A stretch of 61,964 nucleotides of DNA from an uncultured Eggerthellaceae bacterium. Its GTDB lineage: Bacteria > Actinomycetota > Coriobacteriia > Coriobacteriales > Eggerthellaceae. A model generated the notes under the pieces. That model saw only the letters and a program-made list of their open reading frames with translations, searched no databases and was not told the origin of the DNA. The position numbers were made by a program, and so were the translations under genes. Shown one piece after another: positions 15,516-26,770 of this stretch (within the stretch, counting starts at the first letter, position 1; each line of letters opens with the position of its first letter). The stretch covers positions 1 to 61,964 of the forward strand of contig CATKXW010000012.1 of NCBI GenBank assembly GCA_949840905.1. Direction: 5' to 3'.

Positions 15516-16811
15516 CTAGTTCTCTACCTCGGTGATCTTCGCGTGATCGACCAGCCACTGGGCCGCCTTCATGCGCTCGGCAGCCTCGCGGATCTCGGTG
15601 CCGTGGCCGGCTTGCTCCATCTGCTCGCGCATGGCCTTCGAGTTCGCAGAAGGGTTCATGGCATGGACGGCGGCGTCGATGTCCTCGTCGGTGAGCGTCA
15701 GCTTCGCGTGGCGATACACCGCATCCAGAGCGAAACGCTGGGTGAGGAACTGGCGCACCTGCAGCATCAGCATCATGCCGAACTGCTGCTCGCCGCCGTT
15801 CTCCTCCACGAACTGCTCCCAGGTCTTGCCCTGCTGCTGCAACCCTGCGCGGATGTTCTCCACCAGCGTGTCGCGCATGGCCTCATAGGCCTCGTCCGGG
15901 ATGGAGCCTTCGAAGCGCAGCGCGGCTTGGGCCGATGCGCTCTGGCGCAAGAACTCGTCGTATTCCTCGCGCTGGGCGCGCTCCATCGAGGTGGCGATGG
16001 AATCCCGCAGATCTTGTGCGCTCTTATAGAAGGGCATGTTCGATGCTACCCACTCATCGTCGATGGTAGGGCGCACGGCCTTCTGTATCTCCTTCACCGT
16101 GACGGTGCAGTCCACCACCTGCTTCACCTCGTTGAGGTTCTCATCCACGCTCGGGCCTTCGAAGGTGAACGTCTTGGTCTCCCCCGGGCTCATGCCGATG
16201 ACCTGCTCGTCGAACCCTTTTGGCATATAGCCCTCTCCGGCCACGTAGGTACGGCCTTCAGTGGTCAGGCCCCGTAGCACCTCCCCGTTCTCGGAGCATT
16301 CCATGGCGATCAGGCAGCAATCGCCCTTCTCCACCGGCTTGGGCTCGGCGCTCACGTACGCGGTATAGCCGCTGGCCATCTGCTCCAGTTGCGCGTCCAC
16401 CGCCTCTGCGGGCACCTCGAACTTCGGTACGGTGATCTCAACTGGATCGTAGGAGGTCAGCTCGTATTCGGGCTTCAACGTCACTTCCAAGGTGAACGCG
16501 AAGGGCTTGTCGCGGCGCAGCGCCCCGGCCGACTTCGGCTTCGGCGGGAACAGCGCCACTATGTTCTTCTTATCGAGGGCGAAGGGCACCAGTGCCTCGA
16601 TAGCGCCCTGCTCCACCACCGAATCGAGGTCCTTGATGCCCATGCGCTCCTCGGCCACCTCGGCCACGGTCTTGTCGGCCTGGGGCTGCAGCCCCATGGA
16701 GTTCGCGAAGGCCACAGCGGCCAGTTGAAGGGCGTTGTTCACGTCCTTCTCGTTCGCCTCGACCTCCAACAGCAGCTTGCCGTCAGCTTGCTTCTTCTCT
16801 TTCACCTTCAT
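15516..16811 (-). CDS. Trigger-factor-like peptidyl-prolyl isomerase without ribosome-binding motif
   Basis: 431 residues. The arrangement follows trigger factor: N-terminal domain (MKVKEKKQADGKLLLEVEA), FKBP-like isomerase domain around residues 150-230 (VEKGDCCLIAMECSENGEV, MPKGFDEQVIGMSPGETKTF), and a long helical C-terminal chaperone domain. The GFRxGKxP loop that docks trigger factor on L23 is absent; the equivalent stretch reads NSMGLQPQADKTVAEVAEERMG. The start at 16811 gives the family-typical MKV; longer frames begin at 16823, 16877 (ATG) or 16889 (TTG). A second, canonical tig may exist elsewhere. It precedes ygiQ without spacing. Confidence 0.8.
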   Translation of the reverse strand: MKVKEKKQADGKLLLEVEANEKDVNNALQLAAVAFANSMGLQPQADKTVAEVAEERMGIKDLDSVVEQGAIEALVPFALDKKNIVALFPPKPKSAGALRRDKPFAFTLEVTLKPEYELTSYDPVEITVPKFEVPAEAVDAQLEQMASGYTAYVSAEPKPVEKGDCCLIAMECSENGEVLRGLTTEGRTYVAGEGYMPKGFDEQVIGMSPGETKTFTFEGPSVDENLNEVKQVVDCTVTVKEIQKAVRPTIDDEWVASNMPFYKSAQDLRDSIATSMERAQREEYDEFLRQSASAQAALRFEGSIPDEAYEAMRDTLVENIRAGLQQQGKTWEQFVEENGGEQQFGMMLMLQVRQFLTQRFALDAVYRHAKLTLTDEDIDAAVHAMNPSANSKAMREQMEQAGHGTEIREAAERMKAAQWLVDHAKITEVEN

Positions 16812-16969
16812 GATGCGATGCATCCCCTCGTCATCTCGCGCCTCGGGCCTCTCACCCGCACTCGTTTTGCCGTTCATTGTATCAAGCAACCCGCACCTTA
16901 CGGGTCATATTCTTTTTTCCTCGCCGTCAGCGAATATCTACGTCATGTCCCCTGATGGCGCAAGGCGCC

Positions 16970-19900
16970 CTACTCGTTGGATTTCAGGCTCTCCACCATG
17001 TCGACCGAAGCGAGCTTTCTGCGCATGACCACCATGACGAAGACGGTGAACAGCAACGTGAGCAGGAATGCGTAGACGAAGCTGATCGGGAAGATGTCGC
17101 GGCTGAACATGACCTGATCCACCTCAGCGGACAGGATGACGAAGCTCTCGAGGAACACGCCCAGCAGAAGCCCGACCACGCACCCGAGGACGGAGAGCAG
17201 CATGGTCTCCCGATAGATGTAGAGGTCCACCTCACGCGAGGTGAAGCCGAGCACTTTCAGCGTGGCTATCTCGCGCACCCGCTCGGTGATGTTGATGTTC
17301 GTGAGATTGTACAGCACGATGAACGCCAAGGCTGCTGCAGCGATGACCAGCACCACCACGATCATGTTCACGCTCTTGAGCATGGTGCGGTAGGTGTCGA
17401 GCGCCTCATCGGTGTAGGAGAGGGTCTTCACCCCATCGAGCGCGCGCACCGTCTCGCGGAAACCATCGCGATCCACCTCGTCGGTAGCGAAGGTCAGATA
17501 GACCGTGTTGGTGCCGGCGGCCTCGCCGAACGCAGCCTCGTACTGCTCGGCGGTGAGGAACGCGTAGTTGCCCACGTAGTTCTCCATGATGGAACCTACG
17601 GAGAAGTCGTAGACGGCGCTGGTGGCGTTGCCCATGGCGTCCTGCTCGGCGAAGGTGACCGTATCGCCCACTGAAACGCCCAGCAAATCGGCGAGCTTCT
17701 CGGTGATGGCGATGCCCCCTTCGCCGAGCGCGATGGGAGCGCTCCCGACCCGCTCGCGCATGACGAGCTGCTCGGTCAGGGCCGCTTCATCCTCGGGCAC
17801 CACCACCGTGACGCTCTTCTCCATCCCATCAGGCGCAAGAGCGAGCATAGCCGTCTCCAAGACGGTCGCAGAGCCGGCCACCTCAGAGGAGGAGGCGAGC
17901 GAGCGGTCGATGGCGGCCCGCTCATCCTCGCCAAGGTCGTCTTCCACCACGACCGTGGCGTCATAGCGTATGATCTGGCCGTACTGCTTGTCGATGATGC
18001 CGTTGATGGCATCGGAGAGCCCGAAGCCGGTGAGCAGCAGAGCGGTGCAGCCGGCGATGCCGATGAGCGTCATGACAAGGCGCTTCTTATAGCGGAACAG
18101 GTTGCGGAACGTGACCTTCCACGAGAAGGACAAGCGGCTCCACAACGGCCGGATGCGCTCCATCAAGATGCGCTTGCCCGCCTTCGGGGCCCGCGGCAGC
18201 ATGAGCTGGGCCGGGGTCTCGCGCAGGGTGGCGCCCGCGGCAGCATAGGTGGCGATCAGCGTGATGCCCACCCCGAGGGCGGCCGCGGTCAGAGTGATGG
18301 GCCAATGGAGAGGGAACGCTCCGCTGGGCACGTAGTACATGATGGAGTAGGCCTCCATGACGATGGCCGGCAGCACGAAGGAGAGCGCCCCTATTCCCAC
18401 GATGGCGCCCACCAGCGAAGCCACGCCCGCATAGACCAGGTACTTCGCGATGATGGCATAGCGGGAATAGCCGAGGGCCTTGAACGTGCCGATCAGCCCG
18501 CGCTCCTCTTCCACCATGCGCGTCATGGTGGTGAGGGCCACCAGAGCCGCCACCAGGAAGAAGATGAAGGGGAATACCGAGGCGATATGATCGACGCGCT
18601 CGGCATCGGCCGCGAAGCTGACCGCTCCGTAGTTCTTGTCACGCCCCATGATGAGCCACTCAGGGCGCTCGATACCGTCGATGTCGGCCTGCGCTCGCGC
18701 AAGCTCGCTCTCGGCGTCAGCGAACTCCGCGTCGGCCTCGGCGCGACCTTGAGAGTAGTCGGCAAGACCTTGGGCGTAGTCGGCACGGCCCTGAGCCAGG
18801 TCGTTGCGCCCTGCCTCCAGGCTCTCGCGCCCATCGGCCAGCTGCGCTTCCCCATCGGCTATCTCTCGTGCCGCCTCGGCGAGGCGCTGCTCGGCCGCGG
18901 CCAGCTCCGCTTCGGCCTGGGCCGTCTCGGCTGCGAGCTGCTCACGACCCGCCGCGAGCGCAGCCTTTCCATCATCGATGCCCTTCTGACCAGCTGCGAT
19001 GCCCTGCTGCAGCGCCAACGCAGTGCTTTCTAGCTGCGTGCGCTCCTCCGCGGAAAGGTCGGGGCGCGCCAGCTGTTGTTGCACGCCGGCCAGCTGCCCC
19101 TGAAGCCCCTGCACCTGCTGGGTGGCAGCGTCTATCTGCCCCTGGGCCTCCGCGAAGCGCTGCTCGGCTCGAGCCGTCTCGCGCTCGAGCCTCATGCGGC
19201 CACAGGCGAGCTCTTGGCGACCCTCTTCCAAAGCGGTCTTCCCATCGGCGAGCTTCTGCTCGTTGTCTCTCACGGTCTGCTCGGCATCGGCCAGCTCGCG
19301 CTCGCCACGGGCGATGTCGCCAGCGGCTCCGTTCAGCTTCCGCTGGGCATCGGCCAGCTCCGTCTCGGCCCGCGCCTTCTCGTCCTGATACTCGCCCCGC
19401 GCCGCGTCGAGCTCTTCTTGGGCCTCACTGCGAATGCCAGCCAACCGAGCCTCTTCCCGCTCAGCAGCGATGGCCTCGATGGAGGCCATGACCTCCTCCA
19501 CCCGCTGATCGTAAGCCGCATCCGAAGAGAGCAGATCGGATGCGCCCTCCACGGTGAGGAACGCTTCGGTATAGGGATAATCGGCCGCGAACGCCGTAGG
19601 CGGCACGTACATGAACTGATCGAGGAAGCCCGAGCCCAAAGAGCTCGTTCCCAAGCTGCTGAACGCCACGTAATAGGAGGAATGGACCAAGCCCACCACC
19701 TTGAACGTGCGCGGCACGAGCACCTCGTCGAGGGTGCCTATGCCCTCCACCACCTGGATGGCATCGCCCATCGCCACCGGCTCGACCATGACGCTGTCAG
19801 CAGAGATCACGCATTCATCCGGCGCTTCGGGCCAGCGCCCCTCGGCGAGCACGGGACGGTTGAGGAAATCGTCGTCATCGGACGCCACCGTAGCCGCATC

Positions 19901-20257
19901 CACGGTACGGCTCTGAGCTGCCGCTGGCGGCAGCGAATGGACGCGGAAGGTGTAGCGATCCTCGCCCAGGTCGCCCACCACGTCGGTCTCGTAGGCCCCC
20001 ATGACGTTCGCGACGCCCTCCACCGCACCCAGCGCCGCCAGATCCTCATCGGTGAGGCCCATGGTGGACACCACGCGCACGTCCATCAGGTGCGTTCCGT
20101 CGTAGAAGCGGTCGGCGGCCAGGTTCATGTCGGGATAGACCATGCGCAGACCGCCGTAGAAGCCGCAGCCGAGGGCCACGATGGCAGCGATGGCGATGAA
20201 CCGACCCAATGAGCCGGTGATGGAGCGCAGCACCTCTTTGCCGTAGGCGCTTCTCAT
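16970..20257 (-). CDS. FtsX/MacB-type ABC permease with large coiled-coil insert
   Basis: 1095 residues. A membrane segment near the N-terminus (IAIAAIVALGCGFYGGL) is followed by an extracellular domain, then about 250 residues of Glu/Ala/Gln-rich heptad repeats (roughly residues 275-530), then two FtsX blocks with three-to-four membrane segments each (for example EERGLIGTFKALGYSRYAI and REIATLKVLGFTSREVDL). This double-FtsX architecture belongs to exporters and mechanotransmitters of the MacB superfamily. It is 23 bp after its ATPase gene. A protruding coiled coil could cross the cell wall or bind a partner; substrate unknown. Confidence 0.85.
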   Translation of the reverse strand: MRSAYGKEVLRSITGSLGRFIAIAAIVALGCGFYGGLRMVYPDMNLAADRFYDGTHLMDVRVVSTMGLTDEDLAALGAVEGVANVMGAYETDVVGDLGEDRYTFRVHSLPPAAAQSRTVDAATVASDDDDFLNRPVLAEGRWPEAPDECVISADSVMVEPVAMGDAIQVVEGIGTLDEVLVPRTFKVVGLVHSSYYVAFSSLGTSSLGSGFLDQFMYVPPTAFAADYPYTEAFLTVEGASDLLSSDAAYDQRVEEVMASIEAIAAEREEARLAGIRSEAQEELDAARGEYQDEKARAETELADAQRKLNGAAGDIARGERELADAEQTVRDNEQKLADGKTALEEGRQELACGRMRLERETARAEQRFAEAQGQIDAATQQVQGLQGQLAGVQQQLARPDLSAEERTQLESTALALQQGIAAGQKGIDDGKAALAAGREQLAAETAQAEAELAAAEQRLAEAAREIADGEAQLADGRESLEAGRNDLAQGRADYAQGLADYSQGRAEADAEFADAESELARAQADIDGIERPEWLIMGRDKNYGAVSFAADAERVDHIASVFPFIFFLVAALVALTTMTRMVEEERGLIGTFKALGYSRYAIIAKYLVYAGVASLVGAIVGIGALSFVLPAIVMEAYSIMYYVPSGAFPLHWPITLTAAALGVGITLIATYAAAGATLRETPAQLMLPRAPKAGKRILMERIRPLWSRLSFSWKVTFRNLFRYKKRLVMTLIGIAGCTALLLTGFGLSDAINGIIDKQYGQIIRYDATVVVEDDLGEDERAAIDRSLASSSEVAGSATVLETAMLALAPDGMEKSVTVVVPEDEAALTEQLVMRERVGSAPIALGEGGIAITEKLADLLGVSVGDTVTFAEQDAMGNATSAVYDFSVGSIMENYVGNYAFLTAEQYEAAFGEAAGTNTVYLTFATDEVDRDGFRETVRALDGVKTLSYTDEALDTYRTMLKSVNMIVVVLVIAAAALAFIVLYNLTNINITERVREIATLKVLGFTSREVDLYIYRETMLLSVLGCVVGLLLGVFLESFVILSAEVDQVMFSRDIFPISFVYAFLLTLLFTVFVMVVMRRKLASVDMVESLKSNE

Positions 20258-20280
20258 GATAGAGCTGCCCTATGCCTTCC

Positions 20281-20982
20281 CTACCACTGCAGCGTATCGG
20301 CTGCGAGCGGATCTTCGTTCAGCTCCACCGAGGCCACCGAACCTTCCCGCACATGGATGATGCGATCGGCGATGGAGGCGAAGGCGGAGTTATGGGTGAT
20401 GATGACCACGGTCTTGCCCGTGGTGCGGCAGGTGTCCTGCAGAAGGCCCAAGATCGCCTTGCCCGTGCGGTAGTCGAGGGCACCGGTGGGCTCGTCGCAT
20501 AGCAGCACCTTCGGGTTCTTCGCCAGAGCGCGAGCGATGGCCACGCGCTGCTGCTCGCCGCCAGAGAGCTGACCAGGAAAGTTGTTCATGCGCTCGCTGA
20601 GGCCCACGGCCTTCAGCACCTCCGCAGGATCGAGCGGGTCGCGGCATATCTGGGAGGCTAGCTCCACGTTCTCCCGCGCCGTCAGGTTCTGCACCAGGTT
20701 GTAGAACTGGAACACGAAGCCGATGTCGTAGCGCCGATACAAGGTGAGCTGCTTGCGATCATAGGAGCTCACCTCTTCGCCATCGAGCATGATGGAGCCA
20801 GAAGTGGCCGTATCCATGCCGCCGAGCATGTTCAGCAGCGTGGTCTTACCCGCACCAGAGGGTCCCACTACCACGACGAACTCGCCCTCTTCGATGTCGA
20901 AGGACATGTCCTGCACCGCGCAGACCTGCACTTCTCCCATGGAATAGGTCTTGGAAACGTCACGGAACTCTATGAAGGCCAT
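20281..20982 (-). CDS. ABC transporter ATPase, LolD/MacB type
   Basis: 233 residues. Walker [12 protein letters not shown]-loop [12 protein letters not shown], signature [15 protein letters not shown] and Walker [13 protein letters not shown] are intact; the last is typical of ATPases that serve FtsX-type permeases. It lies 15 bp downstream of a 215-residue unknown gene and 23 bp upstream of the permease, forming a three-gene operon. Confidence 0.92.
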   Translation of the reverse strand: MAFIEFRDVSKTYSMGEVQVCAVQDMSFDIEEGEFVVVVGPSGAGKTTLLNMLGGMDTATSGSIMLDGEEVSSYDRKQLTLYRRYDIGFVFQFYNLVQNLTARENVELASQICRDPLDPAEVLKAVGLSERMNNFPGQLSGGEQQRVAIARALAKNPKVLLCDEPTGALDYRTGKAILGLLQDTCRTTGKTVVIITHNSAFASIADRIIHVREGSVASVELNEDPLAADTLQW

Positions 20983-20997
20983 AGGTGGGCGCCCTCC

Positions 20998-21645
20998 TTA
21001 GCTCTCTTCCTCTTCCTTCATCTCGATGAGCGAGCGGCGCACGCGCTGGCGCTCTTCATCGACGAGCAGCTCCTCGTAGGTGAGACCTTTCTTGCCGAAC
21101 ACGTTCTTATGCACCTTGCGCCAAAACGGCATGTTCGGCTCTTCCTCGCCCTCGCTCAGGCCCTTATAGTGCTCCTTGATGAGCATGGCCACTACCGCGA
21201 TGGCAGCGATGCGCAGCTTCTCCACCGCAGCCACGCGCACCTCGAAGCACGGGCCCTTATCCAGGAACGAGTCGACGAGGCGCACGCGCACATCCTTAAC
21301 CAGATCGCCTTCGGCGTTCGCCTCGCGAACGAAGTCGAAGGGGCACTGGCTCGGGCTGCCATAGACGTCCCACAGCATGCCCACCACGAAGTAATGCTTG
21401 AACAAGGCGATGGTCTGCAACGTGTACTCCCACCGCTCCAGCTTCAGGTAATAATTGATCGTATGGACGTCCGGCCTGATGGATCCGCCCTCTCCCCCCA
21501 ATCGGGTGTAAATGGTCACCTTATCCTTCTCCGACTCCCACGGACCGCGGAACGTGAGGCACACATCGCCGTCCTCGTAGTAGGCGCAGAAATCTTCGTG
21601 ACGCTCGATGGCGTCTTGGGGGATGTAGAGCTTCTTGAAGGCCAT
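20998..21645 (-). CDS. Conserved-looking hypothetical protein, 215 residues
   Basis: Not recognised. The protein is soluble, with aromatic-rich N-terminal half (EDFCAYYEDGDVCLTFRGPW, then YYLKLERWEYTLQTI) and a charged helical C-terminus rich in Glu and Arg. No DNA-binding motif or catalytic signature is evident. It directly precedes the ABC ATPase and FtsX permease genes by 15 bp, so it may regulate or assist that system. The ATG has a modest upstream purine run (GGTTCGTCCCCC region is poor), so the start is less certain. Confidence 0.7.
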   Translation of the reverse strand: MAFKKLYIPQDAIERHEDFCAYYEDGDVCLTFRGPWESEKDKVTIYTRLGGEGGSIRPDVHTINYYLKLERWEYTLQTIALFKHYFVVGMLWDVYGSPSQCPFDFVREANAEGDLVKDVRVRLVDSFLDKGPCFEVRVAAVEKLRIAAIAVVAMLIKEHYKGLSEGEEEPNMPFWRKVHKNVFGKKGLTYEELLVDEERQRVRRSLIEMKEEEES

Positions 21646-21812
21646 AGGGGGACGAACCTTTCGTACCGACGCAACAGGGAATACATCATGAGGGGTTCTA
21701 TTCTATCGGAATCGCGAGGCCGCGACCGAGCTGAGCGCCGAAGTCGCTTCGCGATGAGAGGGACGAAGGAGCGCAGGAACGCGCCTTCGCGCGCGCCCAT
21801 GCGGCCCGCTGC

Positions 21813-23677
<1,865 letters not shown>

Positions 23678-23681
<4 letters not shown>

Positions 23682-24340
23682 GCGAGGGCGGCGAACACGC
23701 GGCGGCGCTCGGCACCGATGGTGGTGAGCGCCTCATGGCCGGGCAGCACCGCCGTGTCATCGGGCAGGGCGGCCAAGCGCTTCAACGAGCGCTTCATCTC
23801 CTCCATCGAGCCTCCCGGGAAGTCGGTGCGGCCCACGGTGCCGGCGAACAGCGTATCGCCCGACAACAGCATGGGCAGGCCATGCTCGTGGTTACCGAAC
23901 TGCGGCACCAGGAACAGGCAGATGGAACCAGGCGTATGGCCGGGCGTTCCCATCACCTTCCACTCCATATCCCCCACCTTCACCACATCGCCATGGCTCA
24001 CGCGCTCATCCACCGCACACGGCTCGGACAGCTCGGTCATGCCCACCCGATGGGGCTCCTCCACGAAGCCCGCATCCAGAGCAGATGCCACCACCACAGC
24101 GCCCGTGGCCTCCTTGAGAGCCCGGGCCGCGCCGGTATGGTCGTTATGGCCATGAGTGATGACGATGACATCGAGGTCACGCTCGCCCAGCGCCTCTAAG
24201 ATGCGCTCAGCGTCGCAGGAAGGATCCACCACCATGGTGCCCTTGCCGTCCGAGATGAGGTAGACGTTGTTGCGCAGATCGCCCAGCACCAGATACTCGC
24301 AGTCGGCGCACAGGCCCTGCACTTCATATAGCTCCGTCAT
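23678..24340 (-). CDS. Metallo-beta-lactamase-fold hydrolase, glyoxalase II-like
   Basis: 220 residues. THGHNDH is the H-x-H-x-D-H zinc motif; further ligands are in GTPGHTPGS and LLSGDTLFAG, and the closing histidine in VLPGHEALT. The protein belongs to the short GloB-like group of thioester hydrolases with uncertain substrates. AAGGAG lies eight bases before the chosen ATG; nine upstream codons are rejected. It follows rel by 54 bp and overlaps the ABC exporter by four bases. Confidence 0.9.
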
Positions 24341-24394
24341 AGGAACGCTCCTTGCTCCCTCTTTCACGAGCGCTCGCTCGCCGAAAGGATGCTC

Positions 24395-26770
24395 TCACTT
24401 CTTCTTGCCCGCATCGCGCGACACCATGCGCCGGGCTTCGAACACGCCTTCCACCGCATTCAGGCTCTGCAACGTACGCTCCATCAGCGACAGGTCGGAC
24501 ACTTGGAACAGAAAGCGCATGTCCACCACGCCGTCGCGATGGGTGTTGCTGGCCGAGGACAGCACGTTAGCCCCCATCTCCGAGATGACGCGGGTAACGT
24601 CTAACAGCAGATTCAGGCGGTCGATGGCCTCGATGTAGACCTCTATCTTATAGGATTGCTCGCCGCTGGGCGTGCCCTCCCATTCCACGTCGATGATGCG
24701 GCCCGGCTCCTTCTTCAGGTCGAGGGCGTTGGGGCAATCGGCGCGGTGCACCGACACCCCACGGCCGCGGGTGACGAAGCCGAGTATCTCGTCCCCCGGC
24801 ACCGGATTGCAGCAGCGCGACAGACGCACCAGCACATCGTCGACGCCCTTCACCACGATGCCGTTGCTGGAATGGGTCTCGTGCTTCTTGGGGCGCTTCA
24901 CCGACGTGATCATGGGCGGCATGAGGCCGGTGGAGGACTCCGACGCCCCTATCTTGGGCTTCGCATCGTCCTCGTTGCCCTTGTCCACCAATATCTTCAG
25001 CAGTCGGTTGCCCACGTTCTGAGCGCTCTCGCGCCCGGTGCCCAGCTGTACGAACATGTCGTCGGGGTCGTTGAAGCCCATAGCCTCGGCCACCGACTTG
25101 ATGGCCCGCATCGACTGGGCGCTCGAGATGCCCAAGCCATGCTTGCGCATCTCCTGCATCAACCGGTCGCGACCCACTTGCAGGTCGTCGGATCGGCTCG
25201 CCTTCGAGAAGTAGGAGCGTATCTTCGAGCGGGCGGAAGGGGTGCGCACCACGTTCAGCCAGTCGCGGGAAGGGCTCGCGCTCTTCTGGGTGAGTATCTC
25301 CACGCGATCGCCCACCTGCAGCTGGTAGGTCAGAGGCACGATGGAGCCGTTCACCTTCGCGCCCACGCAGTGGTTGCCCACCTCGGTGTGGATGGCATAG
25401 GCGAAGTCCACCGGAGTGGAGCCCGCGCGCAAGCTCATGACCTCCCCTTGCGGGGTGAACACGAACACTTCCGAATCGTCGAGGTCCATCTTCAGCGACT
25501 TGAGGAACTCGCGCGAGTCCTCGGTCTCATCTTGCCAGTCCACCATCTCGCGCAGCCACGCCAGCTGCTGGTCGAGCACATCCCCTCCCCCGCGGGAGTT
25601 GCTGCCGCCGCTCTCCTTGTAGCGCCAATGGGCCGCCACGCCGTATTCGCTCATGCGGTGCATCTCCTCGGTGCGGATCTGCACCTCCAAAGGCCGGCCG
25701 GCCGGTCCCATGACGGTGGTGTGAAGGCTCTGGTACATGTTGAACTTCGGCATGGCGATGTAGTCTTTGAAGCGGCCGGGCATGGGATGCCACAGGGTGT
25801 GCACCGCCCCCAAGGCTGAATAGCAGTCCTTGATGGACTTCACGATCACGCGCACAGCGATCAGGTCGTAGATCTCGGAGAAGCCCTTGCCCTTCTTGGT
25901 CATCTTCTGATAGATGGAGTACAGATGCTTCGGCCGCCCCATGATCTGGGCGTCCACCCCTACCTTGTCCATCTCCTCGGCGATGATGTCGATCACGTTC
26001 TCCAAGTAGTTCTCCCGGTCGGCCCGCGACTCGGTGACCATGCGACTGACCTGCTTGTACTTGTTCGGCTCAAGGTAGTAGAAGGCGAGGTCTTCCAGCT
26101 CCCATTTGATGGAGTTGATGCCCAGGCGGTGCGCGATGGGAGCGTATATCTCCAAGGTCTCGCGCGACTTGAAGATGCGGCGATCCTCCTTCAAGGCACC
26201 GAGGGTGCGCATGTTGTGCAGGCGATCGGCAAGCTTGATGACGATGACGCGGATGTCCTTGCTCATGGCCACCAGCATCTTGCGGATGGTGGCGGCCTGC
26301 TCATCTGACAGGCTCTCCACCTCGATGCGAGTGATCTTGGTCACGCCTTCCACCAAAGTGCGCACTTGTGGGTTGAACAGCTGCTCCACATCCTCTCCGG
26401 TAGCATCGGTGTCTTCCACCGTATCGTGGAGCAGAGCAGCAGCGATGGTCTCGGCGTCCATGCGCAGATCGGCCAGGATGATGCCCACCTCGATGGGATG
26501 GATGATGAACGGCTCGCCGGACTTGCGGCACTGACCTGCATGCTGCTCGTTGGCGAAGGCGAAGGCGCGGGCCAGCATGGCCTCGTCCTCCTCCGACATG
26601 TAGTTCGCCGTGAGCGCCTGCAGCTCGGCGAAGCGCTCCTCGGGCACCACGTCTGCCGCAGAGGGCGACTGGGCCGCTACGGTCTTGTTCGGATGCACCT
26701 CCAGCACCGTCGAACCAGCACCGGTGGATCGCAGCTTCTTCGCGGGTCCCTTTGCGTCGTTGGTCATCAT
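24395..26770 (-). CDS. rel: Bifunctional (p)ppGpp synthetase/hydrolase Rel
   Basis: 791 residues. The order is HD hydrolase (HAGQCRKSGEPFIIHP, ALLHDTVEDT), synthetase (YDLIAVRVIVKSI, RFKDYIAMPKFNMYQSLHTT), TGS domain (EVMSLRAGSTPVDFAYAIHT), a zinc-finger/helical region with conserved RCCNPVPGDEI, and a C-terminal ACT domain. The intact HD motif indicates a bifunctional enzyme that both makes and degrades the alarmone in response to stalled ribosomes. The start at 26770 overlaps the TGA of the RecJ-RecQ gene (ATGA), replacing a 69-codon longer frame. A second, small synthetase is encoded at 52644. Confidence 0.95.
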   Translation of the reverse strand: MMTNDAKGPAKKLRSTGAGSTVLEVHPNKTVAAQSPSAADVVPEERFAELQALTANYMSEEDEAMLARAFAFANEQHAGQCRKSGEPFIIHPIEVGIILADLRMDAETIAAALLHDTVEDTDATGEDVEQLFNPQVRTLVEGVTKITRIEVESLSDEQAATIRKMLVAMSKDIRVIVIKLADRLHNMRTLGALKEDRRIFKSRETLEIYAPIAHRLGINSIKWELEDLAFYYLEPNKYKQVSRMVTESRADRENYLENVIDIIAEEMDKVGVDAQIMGRPKHLYSIYQKMTKKGKGFSEIYDLIAVRVIVKSIKDCYSALGAVHTLWHPMPGRFKDYIAMPKFNMYQSLHTTVMGPAGRPLEVQIRTEEMHRMSEYGVAAHWRYKESGGSNSRGGGDVLDQQLAWLREMVDWQDETEDSREFLKSLKMDLDDSEVFVFTPQGEVMSLRAGSTPVDFAYAIHTEVGNHCVGAKVNGSIVPLTYQLQVGDRVEILTQKSASPSRDWLNVVRTPSARSKIRSYFSKASRSDDLQVGRDRLMQEMRKHGLGISSAQSMRAIKSVAEAMGFNDPDDMFVQLGTGRESAQNVGNRLLKILVDKGNEDDAKPKIGASESSTGLMPPMITSVKRPKKHETHSSNGIVVKGVDDVLVRLSRCCNPVPGDEILGFVTRGRGVSVHRADCPNALDLKKEPGRIIDVEWEGTPSGEQSYKIEVYIEAIDRLNLLLDVTRVISEMGANVLSSASNTHRDGVVDMRFLFQVSDLSLMERTLQSLNAVEGVFEARRMVSRDAGKKK

